64,000 bases of DNA from Streptomyces sp. HUAS 15-9 (lineage in GTDB: Bacteria; Actinomycetota; Actinomycetes; Streptomycetales; Streptomycetaceae), in NCBI RefSeq assembly GCF_025642155.1, contig NZ_CP106798.1, positions 4,712,001 to 4,776,000 of the forward strand, given 5' to 3'. Positions within the stretch are counted from its first letter, which is position 1, and each line of letters begins with the position of its first letter. Shown here in pieces: positions 44,055 to 53,630 of this stretch. The notes beneath the pieces are model-generated. The model was given only the letters and a program-made list of their open reading frames with translations. It made no database searches and was not told the DNA's origin. A program made the position numbers and the translations under genes.

Positions 44055-46907
44055 TTGTCCCCGACCAGCGAGACCGCACAGGGCGGCCGCCGACTCGTCA
44101 TCGTCGAGTCGCCTGCCAAGGCGAAGACGATCAAGGGCTACCTGGGCCCCGGCTACGTAGTCGAAGCGAGCGTCGGGCACATCCGCGACCTTCCCAACGG
44201 CGCCGCGGAGGTGCCGGAGAAGTACACCGGCGAGGTCCGCCGCCTCGGCGTGGACGTCGAGCACGACTTCGAGCCGATCTATGTCGTCAACGCCGACAAG
44301 AGGGCCCAGGTCAAGAAGCTCAAGGATCTGCTGAAGGACTCCGACGAACTCTTCCTCGCCACCGATGAGGACCGCGAGGGCGAGGCCATCGCCTGGCACC
44401 TCCTGGAGGTCCTCAAGCCCAAGGTCCCGGTCAAGCGGATGGTCTTCCACGAGATCACCAAGGAGGCGATCCGCGAGGCCGTCGCCAACCCGCGCGACCT
44501 GAACCAGCGCATGGTCGACGCACAGGAGACCCGCCGCATCCTCGACCGCCTCTACGGCTACGAGGTCTCGCCGGTCCTGTGGAAGAAGGTCATGCCGCGC
44601 CTGTCGGCCGGCCGTGTCCAGTCGGTAGCGACCCGGCTCGTGGTGGAGCGGGAACGCGAGCGCATCGCCTTCCGTTCCGCCGAGTACTGGGACCTGACGG
44701 GCACCTTCGGGACCGGCCGTGCCGGCGACCCGAGCGACCCGTCGACCCTGGTCGCCCGGCTTCAGTCCGTCGACGGCAGGCGCGTCGCCCAGGGCCGTGA
44801 CTTCGACTCGCTCGGGCAGCTCAAGACCGCGAACACCCTCCACCTCGACGAGGCGAACGCCCGCGCCCTCGCCGCCGCCCTGGAGAACACCCGGTTCTCG
44901 GTGCGGTCCGTCGAGTCCAAGCCGTACCGCCGCTCGCCGTACGCCCCGTTCCGTACGACGACGCTGCAGCAGGAGGCCAGCCGCAAGCTCGGCTTCGGCG
45001 CGAAGGCCACGATGCAGGTCGCGCAGAAGCTGTACGAGAACGGCTACATCACGTACATGCGTACGGACTCCACGACGCTGAGCGACACCGCGATCGCGGC
45101 CGCCCGCGCCCAGGTCACGCAGCTGTACGGCGCCGACTACCTGCCGCCGCAGCCGCGTACGTACGCCGGGAAGGTCAAGAACGCCCAGGAGGCGCACGAG
45201 GCGATCCGTCCTTCGGGTGATCGTTTCCGCACCCCGGCGGAGACCGGCCTGACCGGCGACCAGTTCAAGCTCTACGAGCTGATCTGGAAGCGGACCGTCG
45301 CCTCCCAGATGAAGGACGCGACCGGCAACAGCGTCACCGTCAAGATCGCCGGCACCGCCGCCGACGGCCGGGACGTCGAGTTCAGCGCGTCCGGCAAGAC
45401 GATCACCTTCCACGGCTTCCTGAAGGCCTACGTCGAGGGCGCCGACGACCCGAACGCCGAACTCGACGACCGCGAGCGCAGGCTGCCCCAGGTGGGCGAG
45501 GGCGACGCGCTGACGGCCGAGGAGATCACGGTCGACGGGCACGCCACCAAGCCCCCGGCCCGCTACACCGAGGCCAGCCTGGTCAAGGAGCTCGAAGAGC
45601 GCGAGATCGGCCGCCCGTCGACGTACGCGTCGATCATCGGCACGATCCTCGACCGCGGCTATGTGTTCAAGAAGGGCACGGCCCTGGTGCCGTCCTTCCT
45701 GTCCTTCGCCGTGGTCAACCTCCTGGAGAAGCACTTCGGGCGGCTCGTCGACTACGACTTCACCGCCAAGATGGAGGACGACCTCGACCGCATCGCGCGC
45801 GGCGAGGCCAAGGCCGTGCCGTGGCTGAAGCGGTTCTACTTCGGCGAGGGCACGAACAACGGCAACGCGGCAGAGGCGGGCAACGGCGACGGGGACCACC
45901 TCGGCGGCCTCAAGGAACTGGTGACCGACCTGGGCGCGATCGACGCGCGCGAGGTGTCGTCGTTCCCCGTGGGCAACGACATCGTGCTGCGGGTCGGCCG
46001 CTACGGCCCCTACATCGAGCGCGGCGAGAAGGACACCGAGCAGCACCAGCGCGCGGACATCCCCGACGACCTCGCCCCGGACGAGCTGTCCGTCGAGCTC
46101 GCGGAGGAACTGCTCGCCAAGCCGAGCGGCGACTTCGAGCTGGGCACGGACCCGCAGAGCGGCCACCAGATCATCGCCAAGGACGGCCGCTACGGCCCGT
46201 ACGTCACCGAGGTGCTCCCCGAGGGCACCCCGAAGACCGGCAAGAACGCCGTCAAGCCGCGTACGGCCTCGCTGTTCAAGTCGATGTCGCTGGACACGGT
46301 GACCCTCCAGGACGCGCTCCGGCTGATGTCGCTGCCGCGCGTCGTCGGGACCGACGCGGACGGCGTGGAGATCACCGCGCAGAACGGCCGCTACGGCCCG
46401 TACCTGAAGAAGGGCACGGACTCGCGGTCCCTGCAGGCCGAGGACCAGATCTTCACGATCACGCTGGAGGAGGCCCAGGCGATCTACGCCCAGCCGAAGC
46501 AGCGTGGCCGCGCGGCCGCCAAGCCGCCGCTGAAGGAGCTGGGCGAGGACCCCGTCAGCGGGAAGCCGGTCGTCGTCAAGGACGGTCGCTTCGGGCCGTA
46601 CGTCACCGACGGCGAGACCAACGCGACCCTGCGCTCGGGCGACAGCGTCGAGGCGATCACCCCGGAGCGCGGCTTCGAGCTCCTCGCCGAGAAGCGCGCC
46701 AAGGGCCCCGCCAAGAAGACGGCGAAGAAGGCGCCCGCGAAGAAGGCCACCGCCAAGAAGGCTCCGGCCAAGAAGGCGACCGCCACCAAGACGGCCGCCA
46801 AGAAGACGACCGCGGCGAAGAAGACGACGACGGCCAAGAAGACCGCCGCCAAGAAGGCGACGACGGCCTCGAAGGCCACCGCTTTCAAGACGTCGGCGGA
46901 CGACTGA
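44055..46907 (+). CDS. topA: DNA topoisomerase I
   Basis: A 950-residue type IA topoisomerase relaxing negative supercoils. The Toprim domain has RRLVIVESPAKAKTIKGYLG and the metal triad DEDREGEAIAWHL. The active-site tyrosine is in ITYMRTDSTTLSD. From about residue 640 there are four copies of a GRYGPYV/GRFGPYV-type repeat instead of zinc fingers, then about 60 residues of Lys-Ala tail (KKTAKKAPAKKA), the actinobacterial element that raises processivity. The TTG at 44055 follows GGAGAGAAG. topA in Streptomyces is induced by increased negative supercoiling. Confidence 0.97.
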   Translation: MSPTSETAQGGRRLVIVESPAKAKTIKGYLGPGYVVEASVGHIRDLPNGAAEVPEKYTGEVRRLGVDVEHDFEPIYVVNADKRAQVKKLKDLLKDSDELFLATDEDREGEAIAWHLLEVLKPKVPVKRMVFHEITKEAIREAVANPRDLNQRMVDAQETRRILDRLYGYEVSPVLWKKVMPRLSAGRVQSVATRLVVERERERIAFRSAEYWDLTGTFGTGRAGDPSDPSTLVARLQSVDGRRVAQGRDFDSLGQLKTANTLHLDEANARALAAALENTRFSVRSVESKPYRRSPYAPFRTTTLQQEASRKLGFGAKATMQVAQKLYENGYITYMRTDSTTLSDTAIAAARAQVTQLYGADYLPPQPRTYAGKVKNAQEAHEAIRPSGDRFRTPAETGLTGDQFKLYELIWKRTVASQMKDATGNSVTVKIAGTAADGRDVEFSASGKTITFHGFLKAYVEGADDPNAELDDRERRLPQVGEGDALTAEEITVDGHATKPPARYTEASLVKELEEREIGRPSTYASIIGTILDRGYVFKKGTALVPSFLSFAVVNLLEKHFGRLVDYDFTAKMEDDLDRIARGEAKAVPWLKRFYFGEGTNNGNAAEAGNGDGDHLGGLKELVTDLGAIDAREVSSFPVGNDIVLRVGRYGPYIERGEKDTEQHQRADIPDDLAPDELSVELAEELLAKPSGDFELGTDPQSGHQIIAKDGRYGPYVTEVLPEGTPKTGKNAVKPRTASLFKSMSLDTVTLQDALRLMSLPRVVGTDADGVEITAQNGRYGPYLKKGTDSRSLQAEDQIFTITLEEAQAIYAQPKQRGRAAAKPPLKELGEDPVSGKPVVVKDGRFGPYVTDGETNATLRSGDSVEAITPERGFELLAEKRAKGPAKKTAKKAPAKKATAKKAPAKKATATKTAAKKTTAAKKTTTAKKTAAKKATTASKATAFKTSADD

Positions 46908-46914
46908 GACCGGC

Positions 46915-46959
46915 GGTCTGTGGAGGACTGAGACAGACAGGTCTGTGGAGGACTGAGAC
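46915..46959. repeat. 20-bp direct repeat after topA
   Basis: The 20-mer ggtctgtggaggactgagac occurs at 46915-46934 and again at 46940-46959. The copies are flanked by AGACC/GGTCT inverted elements that could fold as the topA terminator. Confidence 0.8.
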
Positions 46960-47101
46960 CGCCGGTCTTCGCCTCCCGATTCCCGTCCTGATTCACATTC
47001 TGTTCGCAAAACGAACGCCCCGGCATCACTTTGGTGTCGGGGCGTGCGCACGTTCGGACGGGGCGCGGCGGGCTGTCGGTCCCTGCCGATAGGCTGAAAG
47101 C

Positions 47102-50100
47102 ATGACGCGAGCCGAGCAGCCAACGGCCCTCACCACAGCACCCGACGACACCCTGGTGGCGGACTCCCGCGAGCGGGCGGTCCGCGCCCTGCTGCGCCAG
47201 CCGCAACTCAAGCGGTTGTGGAGCGCACAGCTCGTGAGCGGCGTGGGCGACGCCCTCGCGCTCCTCGTGCTGGTCCTGCTCGCCCTCCAGGCGGCGATCG
47301 CCGAGGGGTCGTTCGGCGGCGGCTACCGGGGCGTGGCGTTCGCAGTGGCGACCGTCTTCGGGGCGCGCATTTTGGCCACCCTGCTCTTCGGCGCCGTACT
47401 CCTCGGGCCGCTCACCTCTCTGACCTCGCAGGACGGCCCGCTCGACCGCCGCTGGACCATGGTCGGCGCCGACGGTCTGCGCGCCGTACTGCTGATCATC
47501 GCGCCCCTGTGGATCGACTGGACGCCGGCCAACGCGCTGGCGGTCCTGCTGGTCACCGCTTTCGTGACCGGTGTCGCAGAGCGCTTGTGGTCGGTGTGCC
47601 GCGAGAGCGCCGCCCCCGCCCTGCTGCCCGCCCCGCCCCCCGAGGGCGCGACGGTACGGCCGCTGCCGGACCACATGGACGCCCTGCGCCGCCTGTCGCT
47701 GCGCACGGGCTTCGTGGCGGTCCCCCTGTCGGCCGCCGCGCTCGTCGCCGCGGCGCTGCTCAACAACCTCCTCGGCACCGTGAGCGCCTGGTTCGCCCAG
47801 CATCAGGCGGCCCTCGGCTCGTACGTCGCGGCCGGTCTGTTCGCCGCGTCCCTGTCCGTGCTGACGTACCTGGAACTGCCTGACGCGCGCACCCCGCGCC
47901 CGCGGTCCCCGCTGGAGGGACTGCGCCGCCCCAGGACGGGCACGGGCGTGGACACCGGTCGCACGGGGGCCGTTCCGCTGCTCGTCCTCGCCTGCGCCGC
48001 CGTCGCCGGGGCGATCTCCGCCGCCGTCGCCGTGTCCGTGCTGCAGGCCAAGGACCTGGGCGGTGGCCCGGTGCTGTACGGGCTGCTGGTGCTCGCCCTG
48101 ACCGGCGGAGTCGTCGTCGGCATCCGTACGGCCCCCGCCGTGCTGCCCTCGCTCTCCCGCCGCCGGCTGCTGTCGCTCGCGATCGCCTTCACCGGCGTCG
48201 CGCTGCTTGCCGCCGGGCTCGTCCCGGACGTCACCAGCGTGCTGCTGATCGTCGCGCTCGCCGGGGTCGGCGCCGGCATCGCCGCCAACACCGGGCACAC
48301 GCTGCTCGACCAGGAGACCGAGGACTACCGTCGGCCGCGCACCACCGAACACCTGCACGCGGTCGTACGGGTCTTCGTGGCGCTCGGCGCGCTGATCGCG
48401 CCCCTGATGGCGGCCCTCATCGGCCCGCACCGGCTGGAGAACGGCAAGTTCGTCTTCGCGCACGGCGGCGCCGCCTTCACCCTCATGCTGGTCGGCGCGC
48501 TGCTGCTGCCGGTGGCCGCGCTGGTGCTGGCCAAGGTCGACGACCGCTCCGGCGTGCCGCTGCGGCACGACCTGCGGGACGCGCTGCTCGGCGGCGACGA
48601 CCCGGCACAGACACCGGCCACGAACGGCTTCTTCATCGCCCTGGAGGGCGGCGACGGCGCAGGGAAGTCCACCCAGGCCGAGGCCCTCGCGGAGTGGATC
48701 CGGGCCAAGGGCCACGAGGTCGTGCTCACCCGCGAGCCCGGTGCGACTCCCGTGGGCAAGCGGCTGCGCTCGATCCTGCTGGACGTGTCGTCGGCGGGGC
48801 TCTCGCACCGGGCGGAGGCCCTGCTGTACGCGGCGGACCGCGCCGAGCACGTCGACACGGTCGTACGGCCCGCGCTGGAGCGGGGGGCCGTCGTCATCTC
48901 CGACCGGTACATCGACTCGTCGGTGGCCTACCAGGGGGCGGGCCGGGACCTGTCCCCGACCGAGATCGCCCGGATCAACCGCTGGGCGACCAACGGCCTC
49001 GTCCCCCATCTGACCGTCCTGCTGGACGTCGCCCCGGAGGCCGCCCGCGAGCGGTTCACCGAGGCTCCGGATCGGCTGGAGTCGGAGCCTGCCGAGTTCC
49101 ACGCGCGCGTGCGGGCCGGATTCCTGACGCTGGCCGCCGCCGACCCCGGGCGCTATCTGGTCGTGGACGCGGGCCAGGAGCCCGAGGCCGTCACGACCGT
49201 GATCCGGCACCGGCTCGACACCGTGCTTCCGCTGTCCGAGGCCGAGGTGAAGGCCGCCGAGGAGGCCCGCAAGGCCGCCGAGGCGGAGGCCCGCCGCAAG
49301 GCCGAGGAGGAGGCCATGCGCAAGGCCGAGGAGGAGCGCCTGGAGCGTGAGCGCCAGGAACAGCTCGCCAAGCTGCGCGCCGAGGAGGAGGAGCGCAAGC
49401 GGCGCGAGCTGGAGGAGGCGCAGCGGCGCGAGGCCGAGCGGCAGGCGGAGGAGGCCCGGCAGCGGGCGGAGGAAGCACGCAGGCGGGCCGAGGAGGAGCG
49501 GGCCCGGCTGCTGGCCGAGGAAGAGGCCCGTGCCGCCGAGGAGGCCCGGCGCAGGGCCGAGGAGGAGCGGCGGCGCAAGCAGGCCGAGGAGGAGGCCAGG
49601 CTGCACGCCGAGGCCGAGGCCCGGCGCCTGGAGAAGCAGCGCAAGGCCGAGGCGGCGCTGCTGCGCGCCGAGGAGGCCCGGCGCCAGGCGGCAGCGGCGT
49701 CGGCCGCCGCCGACGTGGCCGCACAGCAGCCCGCGGCACCCCAGCCGACGGTCACCGCGACACCCCGGCCCGCGGCTCCCGCCGTTGCGCAGGAGGCGGC
49801 GACCGTGCCGACGCCCGTGGTTCGGGCAGACCAGGCAGAGTCCGAGGGCGGTGCCAAGGGCGAGCAGCGCGACGGTCGGCCGTCCCGGTCCCGCAAGCCG
49901 TCCGGGGAGTCCGAGTCCGAGGTGACGGCGAAGCTTCCGCAGCCGCCGGTACCTTCCGGTGCCGCGGACGAGACGGCCGTGCTGCCTCCCGTGGCTCCGG
50001 GCGCCGCGGACGAGACGGCCGTGCTGCCTCCGGTTGCTCCCGGTGCAGCGGACGAGACGGCCGTGCTGCCTCCCGTGCGGGGCGGGGATCCGGCGGAGCG

Positions 50101-50350
50101 GATGCCGCAGGGGTTCTTCCGGGACGAGCGGCCGACCGCCGGTCCCGCCGCCCCCGACGACCGTACGCGGGAGCTCCCGCAGGTCGACGAGGACGGAGCT
50201 GCGCGACGGCGGCCGCGGTCCGACTGGGCCGAGGAGACGCCGCTGGACGATCTGCCGACGCTGGCGGACGAGTTGCTGGGGTCGTACGAGAACGACGGGC
50301 ACGACGAGGACCAGGGCGGCCGGGGCCGCGGGCGGGGACGCCGGGGCTGA
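47102..50350 (+). CDS. tmk: Thymidylate kinase fused to an MFS-like membrane domain
   Basis: A 1082-residue fusion. Residues 1-480 are a 10-12 span domain like an MFS transporter. From about 508 comes a complete dTMP kinase: P-loop FIALEGGDGAGKSTQAEAL, TREPGATPVGKRLR, and the DRY-type ISDRYIDSSVAYQG. From about 715 a 180-residue Ala/Glu/Arg coiled coil follows (TolA-like), then three 14-residue GAADETAVLPPVAP repeats and an acidic tail. The kinase makes dTDP for DNA synthesis. The membrane part's cargo is unknown. No other tmk is in the window, and holB follows, as in many bacteria. Confidence 0.93.
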   Translation: MTRAEQPTALTTAPDDTLVADSRERAVRALLRQPQLKRLWSAQLVSGVGDALALLVLVLLALQAAIAEGSFGGGYRGVAFAVATVFGARILATLLFGAVLLGPLTSLTSQDGPLDRRWTMVGADGLRAVLLIIAPLWIDWTPANALAVLLVTAFVTGVAERLWSVCRESAAPALLPAPPPEGATVRPLPDHMDALRRLSLRTGFVAVPLSAAALVAAALLNNLLGTVSAWFAQHQAALGSYVAAGLFAASLSVLTYLELPDARTPRPRSPLEGLRRPRTGTGVDTGRTGAVPLLVLACAAVAGAISAAVAVSVLQAKDLGGGPVLYGLLVLALTGGVVVGIRTAPAVLPSLSRRRLLSLAIAFTGVALLAAGLVPDVTSVLLIVALAGVGAGIAANTGHTLLDQETEDYRRPRTTEHLHAVVRVFVALGALIAPLMAALIGPHRLENGKFVFAHGGAAFTLMLVGALLLPVAALVLAKVDDRSGVPLRHDLRDALLGGDDPAQTPATNGFFIALEGGDGAGKSTQAEALAEWIRAKGHEVVLTREPGATPVGKRLRSILLDVSSAGLSHRAEALLYAADRAEHVDTVVRPALERGAVVISDRYIDSSVAYQGAGRDLSPTEIARINRWATNGLVPHLTVLLDVAPEAARERFTEAPDRLESEPAEFHARVRAGFLTLAAADPGRYLVVDAGQEPEAVTTVIRHRLDTVLPLSEAEVKAAEEARKAAEAEARRKAEEEAMRKAEEERLERERQEQLAKLRAEEEERKRRELEEAQRREAERQAEEARQRAEEARRRAEEERARLLAEEEARAAEEARRRAEEERRRKQAEEEARLHAEAEARRLEKQRKAEAALLRAEEARRQAAAASAAADVAAQQPAAPQPTVTATPRPAAPAVAQEAATVPTPVVRADQAESEGGAKGEQRDGRPSRSRKPSGESESEVTAKLPQPPVPSGAADETAVLPPVAPGAADETAVLPPVAPGAADETAVLPPVRGGDPAERMPQGFFRDERPTAGPAAPDDRTRELPQVDEDGAARRRPRSDWAEETPLDDLPTLADELLGSYENDGHDEDQGGRGRGRGRRG
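49958..50077. repeat. Three 42-bp in-frame tandem repeats within the tmk fusion
   Basis: Each unit encodes GAADETAVLPPVAP. The units start at 49958, 50000 and 50042, with the last ending early in LPPVRGG. Nucleotide differences between units are few. Confidence 0.9.
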
Positions 50351-50366
50351 GGGGGCCGACGGGGCC

Positions 50367-50406
50367 GACGGGGCCGCGCGGTCCGGAACGTCACCACGGC
50401 CCCGTC
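50367..50406. terminator. Terminator-like hairpin between tmk and holB
   Basis: A perfect 10-bp stem GACGGGGCCG/CGGCCCCGTC (50367-50376 with 50397-50406). Confidence 0.7.
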
Positions 50407-50492
50407 CGTCAGTGGCCGCCCGCAGGGCTGTCAGTGGTCGCCCGCACAATGGACACCGGAACGCGAAATGTGACGGAAGGGCGGCGTGACCC

Positions 50493-51698
50493 ATGACGGT
50501 GTGGGACGACCTCGTCGGGCAGGAGAAGGTGAGCGAGCTGCTCGACGCGGCCGCTCGGGACGCCGACGCGCTCGTCACCGCGGTTGCCGCGGACGCCCCG
50601 CCGCCGGAGGCGTCGAAGATGACGCACGCCTGGCTGTTCACGGGCCCGCCCGGCGCGGGCCGCAACCAGACGGCGCGGGCCTTCGCCGCGGCCCTGCAGT
50701 GCGTGAGCCCCGACCGCGCCCTCGGCGGGGCCCCCGGCTGCGGCTTCTGCGACGGCTGCCACACGGCGCTGATCGGCACCCACGCGGACGTCACCACGGT
50801 CGCCGCGGTCGGCTCCGAGATCCTGGTCAAGGACATGCGGGACACGGTCCGCAAGTCGTTCACGTCACCGGCGAACGGCCGCTGGCAGGTCATCCTCGTC
50901 GAGGACGCGGAACGGCTGAACGAGAAGTCCGCCAACGCCGTCCTCAAGGCCGTGGAGGAGCCCGCCCCCCGCACGGTCTGGCTCCTGTGCGCCCCGTCGC
51001 TGGAGGACGTGCTGCCCACCATCCGCTCCCGCTGCCGCCACCTCAACCTGCGCACGCCCTCGGTCGACGCCGTCGCCGACATGCTCGTACGGCGCGAGGG
51101 CATCGAGCCCGACGTGGCCGCCGCCGCGGCCCGCGCCACCCAGGGCCATGTCGACCGGGCCCGCCGCCTGGCCACCGACCCGGCCGCCCGCGAGCGCCGC
51201 GCCGCCGTGCTGAAGCTGCCGCTGCGCCTCGACGAGGTCGGCTCCTGCCTCAGGGCCGCCCAGGAGTTGGTCGACGCGGCCGCGGAGGACGCCAAGCAGC
51301 TCGCCGAGGAGATGGACGGCAAGGAGACCGAGGAGCTGAAGGCGGCGCTGGGCGCGGCCCAGGGCGGGCGACTGCCGCGCGGCACGGCGGGCGTGATGAA
51401 GGACCTGGAGGACATGCAGAAGCGCCGCAGAACCCGCACGCAGCGCGACAGCCTGGACCTCGCCCTGACCGACCTCACGGCGTTCTACCGCGATGTCCTC
51501 GCCCTCCAGCTCGGCTCCCGCGTCGCCATCGCCAACGCGGACGCCGAGGACGCCCTGGAGCGGCTGGCCCGTGGCAGCTCCCCGGAGTCGACCCTGCGCC
51601 GCATCGAGGCGATCTCGGCCTGCCGCGAGGCCCTCGACCGCAATGTGGCGCCCCTGCTGGCGGTGGAGGCGATGACAATGACTCTGAGAGCGGGCTGA
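50493..51698 (+). CDS. holB: DNA polymerase III delta' subunit
   Basis: A 401-residue clamp-loader subunit. TGPPGAGRNQTARAFAAAL is a degenerate Walker A (Lys replaced by Arg/Asn), as expected for the non-hydrolysing delta'. The Zn-site has CGFCDGCH, and the AAA+ body has VILVEDAERLNEKSANAVLKA and RSRCRHLNLRTP. A C-terminal collar domain follows. It helps load the sliding clamp at replication forks. The last codons and the stop lie in a 23-bp unit that is duplicated in tandem just after the gene. Confidence 0.94.
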   Translation: MTVWDDLVGQEKVSELLDAAARDADALVTAVAADAPPPEASKMTHAWLFTGPPGAGRNQTARAFAAALQCVSPDRALGGAPGCGFCDGCHTALIGTHADVTTVAAVGSEILVKDMRDTVRKSFTSPANGRWQVILVEDAERLNEKSANAVLKAVEEPAPRTVWLLCAPSLEDVLPTIRSRCRHLNLRTPSVDAVADMLVRREGIEPDVAAAAARATQGHVDRARRLATDPAARERRAAVLKLPLRLDEVGSCLRAAQELVDAAAEDAKQLAEEMDGKETEELKAALGAAQGGRLPRGTAGVMKDLEDMQKRRRTRTQRDSLDLALTDLTAFYRDVLALQLGSRVAIANADAEDALERLARGSSPESTLRRIEAISACREALDRNVAPLLAVEAMTMTLRAG

Positions 51699-51718
51699 CA
51701 ATGTCTCTGAGAGTGGGC
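51673..51718. repeat. 23-bp tandem duplication of the holB 3' end
   Basis: Units 51673-51695 and 51696-51718 differ at two positions. The first contains the end of holB; the second lies after the stop codon, which is the tga that opens the second unit (51696-51698), and a further tga follows at 51719. The period is not a multiple of three. Confidence 0.9.
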
Positions 51719-51808
51719 TGAATTCATCACCCGCGGTTGACGACGTCATCCGTACGAGCCGCATTGCGGACGCACAGCACTTATACCGTCGCTCAGGGTT
51801 ACGCTCAG

Positions 51809-53446
51809 ATGATGCACAATAGGCGAACCTCCCGCCGGCTTCGACCCCGAACCCGACCCCGCCTCCGAACTCGACTCCGGCCTCGTGGTGGGGCCGCGGC
51901 CGCCCTCCTGGCGGCAGCCGCCCTGCTCGTCTCCGCGTGCTCCTCCGGGAACCCGTCCACGTCGACCAGCGAGGCGCCGACGCAGGCGGAGGCGGCGCTG
52001 GCCGCGCTGCCCCGCTCGACGCCGGCCGCGCTGAAGCCGTACTACGGACAGAAGCTCGCTTGGCGCGACTGCGGAGTCCCCGACTTCGAGTGCGCGACGC
52101 TGAAGGCTCCGCTGGACTACGCCAAGCCCGGCGCCGGAGACGTCAAACTCGCCGTCGCCCGCAAGAAGGCCAGCGACAAGGGCAAGCCGCTCGGCTCACT
52201 GCTGGTCAACCCGGGCGGGCCGGGGGGCTCGGCGGTCGCGTACCTGCAGCAGTACGCCGGCCTGGGCTACCCGGAGGAGGTCCGTGCCCGCTACGACATG
52301 GTGGCGATGGACCCGCGCGGCGTCGCCCGCAGCGAGCCCGTCGAGTGTCTCGACGGGCGTCAGATGGACACGTACACGCAGACGGACGTCACCCCCGACG
52401 ACCAGAAGGAGACGAACGCGCTGGTCGGGGAGTACAAGAAGTTCGCGGAGGGGTGCGGGGCCCACTCGGCGGGTCTGCTCCGCCATATCTCCACCGTCGA
52501 GGCGGCCCGGGACATGGACGTCCTGCGGTCGGCGCTCGGGGACCCGAAGCTGAACTACGTGGGCGCGTCGTACGGCACGTTCCTCGGCGCGACCTACGCA
52601 GGGCTGTTCCCGGAGCGGGTGGGCCGCCTGGTCCTTGACGGTGCTATGGACCCGTCCCTGAACGCACGCAGGCTGAACCTCGACCAGACGGCGGGCTTCG
52701 AGACCGCGTTCCAGGCGTTCGCGAAGGACTGCGTACGGCAGTCCGACTGCCCGCTCGGCGGCAAGGGCACGACCCCCGCACAGGTCGGCGACCACCTCAA
52801 GGCCTTCTTCCGCAAGCTCGACGCCCACCCCGTTGCCACGGGTGACCCCGACGGACGCAAGCTCGGCGAAGCGCTCGCCACCACGGGGGTGATCGCGGCG
52901 ATGTACGACGAGGACGCCTGGCCGCAACTGCGTGACGCACTGAGCGCGGCGATGAACGAGAACGACGGCGCCGGGCTGCTCTCCCTCTCCGACAGCTACT
53001 ACGAGCGCAGCGGCAACGGCCACTACACGAACCTGATGTCTGCCAACGCCGCCGTGAACTGCCTGGACCTCCCGGCGGCCTTCACCGGCCCCGACCAGGT
53101 GAAGAAGTCCCTGCCCGCCTTCGAGAAGGCGTCCCCCGTCTTCGGCGAGGGCCTGGCCTGGGCCTCCCTGAACTGCACCTACTGGCCGGTTCAGCCCACG
53201 GGTGCACCCCACCGCATCGAGGCCAGGGGCGCGGCGCCGATCGTGGTCGTCGGCACCACCCGCGACCCCGCGACCCCATACGGCTGGGCCCAGTCCCTCG
53301 CCCGCCAGCTCTCCTCCGGCCGGCTCCTCACCTACGTCGGCGACGGCCACACCGCCTACGGTCGCGGCAGCACCTGCATCGACTCGACGATCAACGCCTA
53401 CCTCCTCCACGGAACGCCCCCCACGCAGGGAAAACGCTGCTCGTAG
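51809..53446 (+). CDS. Secreted TAP-like tripeptidyl aminopeptidase (SlpD/SlpE type lipoprotein)
   Basis: A 545-residue alpha/beta hydrolase of the Streptomyces tripeptidyl-aminopeptidase family. The Arg-rich n-region (RRTSRRLRPRTRPRL) is long. It is followed by an Ala/Leu core and a LVSAC lipobox (Cys about residue 46), so it is probably a lipoprotein. The triad is in YVGASYGTFLG (Ser), VGTTRDPATPY (Asp) and VGDGHTAYGRG (His), and the oxyanion loop is NPGGPGGSA. It removes tripeptides from secreted proteins. The ATG at 51809 gives the signal peptide; ATGs at 51812 or 51737 are alternatives. Confidence 0.88.
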   Translation: MMHNRRTSRRLRPRTRPRLRTRLRPRGGAAAALLAAAALLVSACSSGNPSTSTSEAPTQAEAALAALPRSTPAALKPYYGQKLAWRDCGVPDFECATLKAPLDYAKPGAGDVKLAVARKKASDKGKPLGSLLVNPGGPGGSAVAYLQQYAGLGYPEEVRARYDMVAMDPRGVARSEPVECLDGRQMDTYTQTDVTPDDQKETNALVGEYKKFAEGCGAHSAGLLRHISTVEAARDMDVLRSALGDPKLNYVGASYGTFLGATYAGLFPERVGRLVLDGAMDPSLNARRLNLDQTAGFETAFQAFAKDCVRQSDCPLGGKGTTPAQVGDHLKAFFRKLDAHPVATGDPDGRKLGEALATTGVIAAMYDEDAWPQLRDALSAAMNENDGAGLLSLSDSYYERSGNGHYTNLMSANAAVNCLDLPAAFTGPDQVKKSLPAFEKASPVFGEGLAWASLNCTYWPVQPTGAPHRIEARGAAPIVVVGTTRDPATPYGWAQSLARQLSSGRLLTYVGDGHTAYGRGSTCIDSTINAYLLHGTPPTQGKRCS

Positions 53447-53459
53447 CCACCCCACCGGT

Positions 53460-53481
53460 CCCGGGAGCCCCACTCCCGGGG
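53460..53481. terminator. Terminator after the peptidase gene
   Basis: A perfect 8-bp stem CCCGGGAG/CTCCCGGG around a short CCCCA loop. Confidence 0.7.
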
Positions 53482-53553
53482 CATGGTCGGAGCACCCCCG
53501 GAAACTGTGTAGACTTACCGACGTTGCTGATCGCACCATAGTGCGGACAGCGC

Positions 53554-53630
53554 GCCGCCTTAGCTCAGATGGCCAGAGCAACGCACTCGTAATGCGTAGG
53601 TCTCGGGTTCGAATCCCGAAGGCGGCTCCA
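53554..53630 (+). tRNA. tRNA-Thr (anticodon CGT), CCA encoded
   Basis: A complete cloverleaf. The acceptor stem GCCGCCT pairs with AGGCGGC and the D-arm contains AGCTCAGATGGCCAGAGC. The anticodon loop CTCGTAA gives CGT for threonine, and the T-arm GGGTTCGAATCCC is canonical. CCA is present in the DNA at 53628-53630. The same tRNA follows the same genes in Mycobacterium (thrT). A terminator (AAAAGCCAGG/CCTGGCCTTTT) follows at about 53632-53668. The 3' part is the attachment site of the neighbouring island. Confidence 0.97.

Noticed and set aside
46484..51478. A 1664-residue minus-strand open frame opposite topA, tmk and holB
   Set aside because: High-GC antisense shadow of three well-supported genes; composition is low-complexity and no domain is visible.
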